60,786 bases of DNA, from NCBI GenBank assembly GCA_027486935.1, contig JAIXOF010000129.1:1-60786 (forward strand), written 5' to 3'. The translations under genes were made by a program, and so were the position numbers. Origin of the DNA: Cyanobium sp. C1_MAG_00004 (GTDB lineage Bacteria; Cyanobacteriota; Cyanobacteriia; PCC-6307; Cyanobiaceae). Positions 58,861 to 60,786 of the stretch are shown here, piece after piece. Within the stretch, counting starts at the first letter, position 1, and every line of letters begins with the position of its first letter. The notes under the pieces are model-generated. The model was not told the origin of the DNA, searched no databases, and saw nothing but the letters and a program-made list of their open reading frames with translations.

Positions 58861-60417
58861 TCACGCCACCAGAGCCCGCTCCTGCTCGCGCTGCTGCTGG
58901 TGGCCGATCACCAGCAGCAGCAGGCTGATCGCGCCGAGCAACCCAACCAGCAGGGCCGCAACAAGCATGGTGCCCGCCAGGCCACTGGCGTAGGTGTCGC
59001 TCATCAGTTGGATGGCCTGCGCCGGCAATCCTTTGGCGTGGCTCAGCATGCCGCTGCCCAGGGCCGCCCGCACCTTGGCTTCGAGTTCTGAACTCCAAAC
59101 GGTTGTGGAGCCCAGCTTCAGCACCTGTTCATGCAGGTTGGCGGAACCGAAGCCGTCCACCATTGCGCCGCTGGCGGCAAAACCCAAGGCGAAGCCAAAT
59201 TGCCCAGTCGTGGTGCGAAAGGCCGTGACGGGGCCGAGAGAGCCCGGCGGAGCCTCCTGGACGAACAACGCCGACTGGGGCACGGCGAGGAAGGCCAGAC
59301 CACTGCCCACCAGCACCATCGGCAACACCAGGGAGCTGTAAGCGCTGTCGGCGCGCACCGCGCCAAACAACAGCAGCCCGAGCACGAGAGATACGGTGCC
59401 ACCAGCCATCAACTGGGTGGTGCGGCGACCGGGCCGCATCAGCCGGCCGGCCGGCACAGCGCCAACTGCAAAACAAACCAGCAGGGGGAGCTGGGCCAGG
59501 GCCACCTGGCTGGTATCGAAGTGCTGCACCAGCTGCCAGAAGTTGCTCGTCTGGAGCTGCACCACGGCCCAAGCGAAGTTCCCGGCGATGGCGCTCACGA
59601 TGGCCGCAGCGAAGCAACCACGGCGGTACAGCGCAACAGGGAAGATCGGCTCCTGACGGCTGCGCTCGATCAGCAGATGCACGCCGAACAGCACGACCCC
59701 GGTCGCGGTGGGCACCAGGAACTGGGGCGAGGTGAAACCCTTGATGGCGTGACTCACGCCGCTCAAAAAGAGCACCATCGCCCCAGCGATGCTGATCAGT
59801 CCTGGCCAATCGGGCCTGAGCTTGGCGTTGGCGGGCATCTCCGGCAAAAGCAACGGCACCAACGGCAGGCAGACCATCGCGAGCAGGGGCACCAGGCCCA
59901 GGGCCAGGCGCCAGCTGCTGTTGGCCAACACGCCACCCAACAGCGAGGCGGCGATAAAGCCAGTGATGGTGCAGAGGTGCCACACGCCCAAAGCCGTGCC
60001 CAGCTGGTCGGGACGGCTCACGACGCCGATGGCTGCAAAGGACAGCACGAGCACGGCACCGGCGGCGATGCCCGCCACGGCACGACCCAACAGAAACAGG
60101 CCCGCATGGGGCGCCGCCATGGCGATCCCATCGCCGGCCATGAGCATCAGCAAGGCGGCCATCAACACCTGACGGCGCTCCAGGCGATCCCCGAGGAAGC
60201 CCATCAGCAACACTGTGGCCGCCTGAGCTAGCGAGGAGATGCTGGCAGCCAGGGCCAACGTGGCGCCCTGCATCTCAAGCGTTTGGCCGGCCTTCACCAG
60301 GGCTGTGTTGGCCACGCTCGGGTCGATCAGTTGCAGGCTGGCCAGAACGCCGAGGAAGGGCACCGCCAGGGCTCTGGTGGGTTGAGCGCTCATGGGGTGA
60401 TCAACAAAGGTGGTCAT
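58861..60417 (-). CDS. MFS multidrug-type transporter, DHA2-like (14 helices)
   Basis: A 518-residue permease with about 14 hydrophobic helices. Features are ALAASISSLAQAATVLLMGFLGDRLERRQVL (helix 2-3 loop, motif A), GRAVAGIAAGAVLVLSFA and GTALGVWHLCTITGFIAASLLGGVLA (motif C-like). Such proteins export drugs or metabolites by proton antiport. The substrate cannot be named. The first eight residues may be leader; Met9 (60393) is an alternative start. It is the last gene before the window edge. Confidence 0.88.
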   Translation of the reverse strand: MTTFVDHPMSAQPTRALAVPFLGVLASLQLIDPSVANTALVKAGQTLEMQGATLALAASISSLAQAATVLLMGFLGDRLERRQVLMAALLMLMAGDGIAMAAPHAGLFLLGRAVAGIAAGAVLVLSFAAIGVVSRPDQLGTALGVWHLCTITGFIAASLLGGVLANSSWRLALGLVPLLAMVCLPLVPLLLPEMPANAKLRPDWPGLISIAGAMVLFLSGVSHAIKGFTSPQFLVPTATGVVLFGVHLLIERSRQEPIFPVALYRRGCFAAAIVSAIAGNFAWAVVQLQTSNFWQLVQHFDTSQVALAQLPLLVCFAVGAVPAGRLMRPGRRTTQLMAGGTVSLVLGLLLFGAVRADSAYSSLVLPMVLVGSGLAFLAVPQSALFVQEAPPGSLGPVTAFRTTTGQFGFALGFAASGAMVDGFGSANLHEQVLKLGSTTVWSSELEAKVRAALGSGMLSHAKGLPAQAIQLMSDTYASGLAGTMLVAALLVGLLGAISLLLLVIGHQQQREQERALVA

Positions 60418-60786
60418 CAGCAGCAGCGGCTAGCTGGTACTGAGACCAGATGCGCCTTAGCGCACGCGTCGCACGATTATGCGCTGAAGAATCAACTTCG
60501 CATGCAGCGTCAGGACAACTGAGCACCTCTGACTCAGCGGTCGCCCTGGGGCACATGAGGCGTGGGGGCGTGGGTCCCATGGGGCCACGAGCCCTCAGCC
60601 TTCCCCGCGGTGGCAATCCGCCCATGTGCGTCACGCCGCTTGAGGGCACCAGCTAACCGCAACTTCCCGCCTAGGAGTTTGTTGCTCATAGAGCAGCGAC
60701 CCTGCGACGGCGGCGAATTTCTGGCTGGTTGCCATCCATCGCCAACCTGACTGCGACCGCGGTGCCATCAATACGGTGCTGCTGGG
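60418..60786. other. Terminal 369 bases without a supported gene
   Basis: Upstream of the MFS gene and running to the window edge. Short frames exist on both strands, but none has a recognisable motif or convincing start; the sequence near 60700-60786 could be the end of a gene beginning outside the window. No RNA, terminator or repeat was found. Confidence 0.5.

Noticed and set aside
60562-60750. Short frame at the right edge
   Set aside because: No start signal, family or structure is visible. A partial gene crossing the window edge cannot be excluded.

Overview
The window is high-GC, densely packed chromosomal DNA from an alpha-type picocyanobacterium (Cyanobium or freshwater/euryhaline Synechococcus-like). 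This rests on cyanobacterial marker genes: orange carotenoid protein with its recovery protein and a ketolase, pipX-pipY-sepF-proC, ycf63 (mlaE) beside DUF3086 and DUF3119 genes, DUF1823, DUF4079, a group 2 sigma factor, an AbrB-like regulator and a glycine-rich RRM protein. The assignment is by gene content; no 16S gene is present.

Layout. 1-5.2 kb: tRNA-Thr and tRNA-Tyr, aroQ-miaE, a photoprotection operon on the minus strand (ocp-crtW-frp), then mtnD with a FUSC-like membrane protein. 5.2-11.5 kb: DUF4079 protein, cellulose-synthase-like glycosyltransferase, cobI, dus, a DUF1823 gene between two unrelated tandem repeats, and a K+-channel-like protein with a degenerate filter. 11.6-20.5 kb: der-ecfT-pipX-pipY-sepF-proC on the plus strand and a lipid-linked minus-strand group (plsY, DUF3086, DUF3119, mlaE/ycf63, GPH symporter). 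20.6-28.7 kb: tRNA-Gly, a small heat-shock gene, a MscS channel, glgX, a degenerate metallo-beta-lactamase-fold protein, hup, gluQ and three small genes.

28.8-42.5 kb holds the centrepiece: twelve collinear, mostly overlapping genes, hoxE-F-U-Y-H-W-hypA-F-C-nifJ-hypD-E. They encode a complete NAD(P)-linked bidirectional [NiFe] hydrogenase, its endopeptidase, five of the six usual maturation factors (hypB is absent) and, inserted between hypC and hypD, a full-length pyruvate:ferredoxin/flavodoxin oxidoreductase. The arrangement couples pyruvate oxidation, a source of low-potential electrons, to hydrogenase synthesis in one transcript. HoxY is unusually compact and HypD lacks its usual N-terminus.

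42.6-60.8 kb is accessory and regulatory: a Na+/K+-ATPase-like P-type ATPase, a GAF plus degenerate GGDEF protein, a second Hsp20, a phosphoribosyltransferase, cyclopropane fatty acid synthase, a sigma factor, a ribbon-helix-helix protein with a candidate operator, an AbrB-like regulator, rhomboid and zinc peptidases, a DUF2252 protein, DedA, an RNA-binding protein, small membrane proteins, a J-domain-like protein, a methyltransferase, a 59-residue protein preceded by a consensus-like NtcA box, and a 14-helix MFS exporter at the right edge. No CRISPR array, insertion sequence, prophage or rRNA gene was recognised. Statements about families come from recognising motifs by eye; no database search was run.
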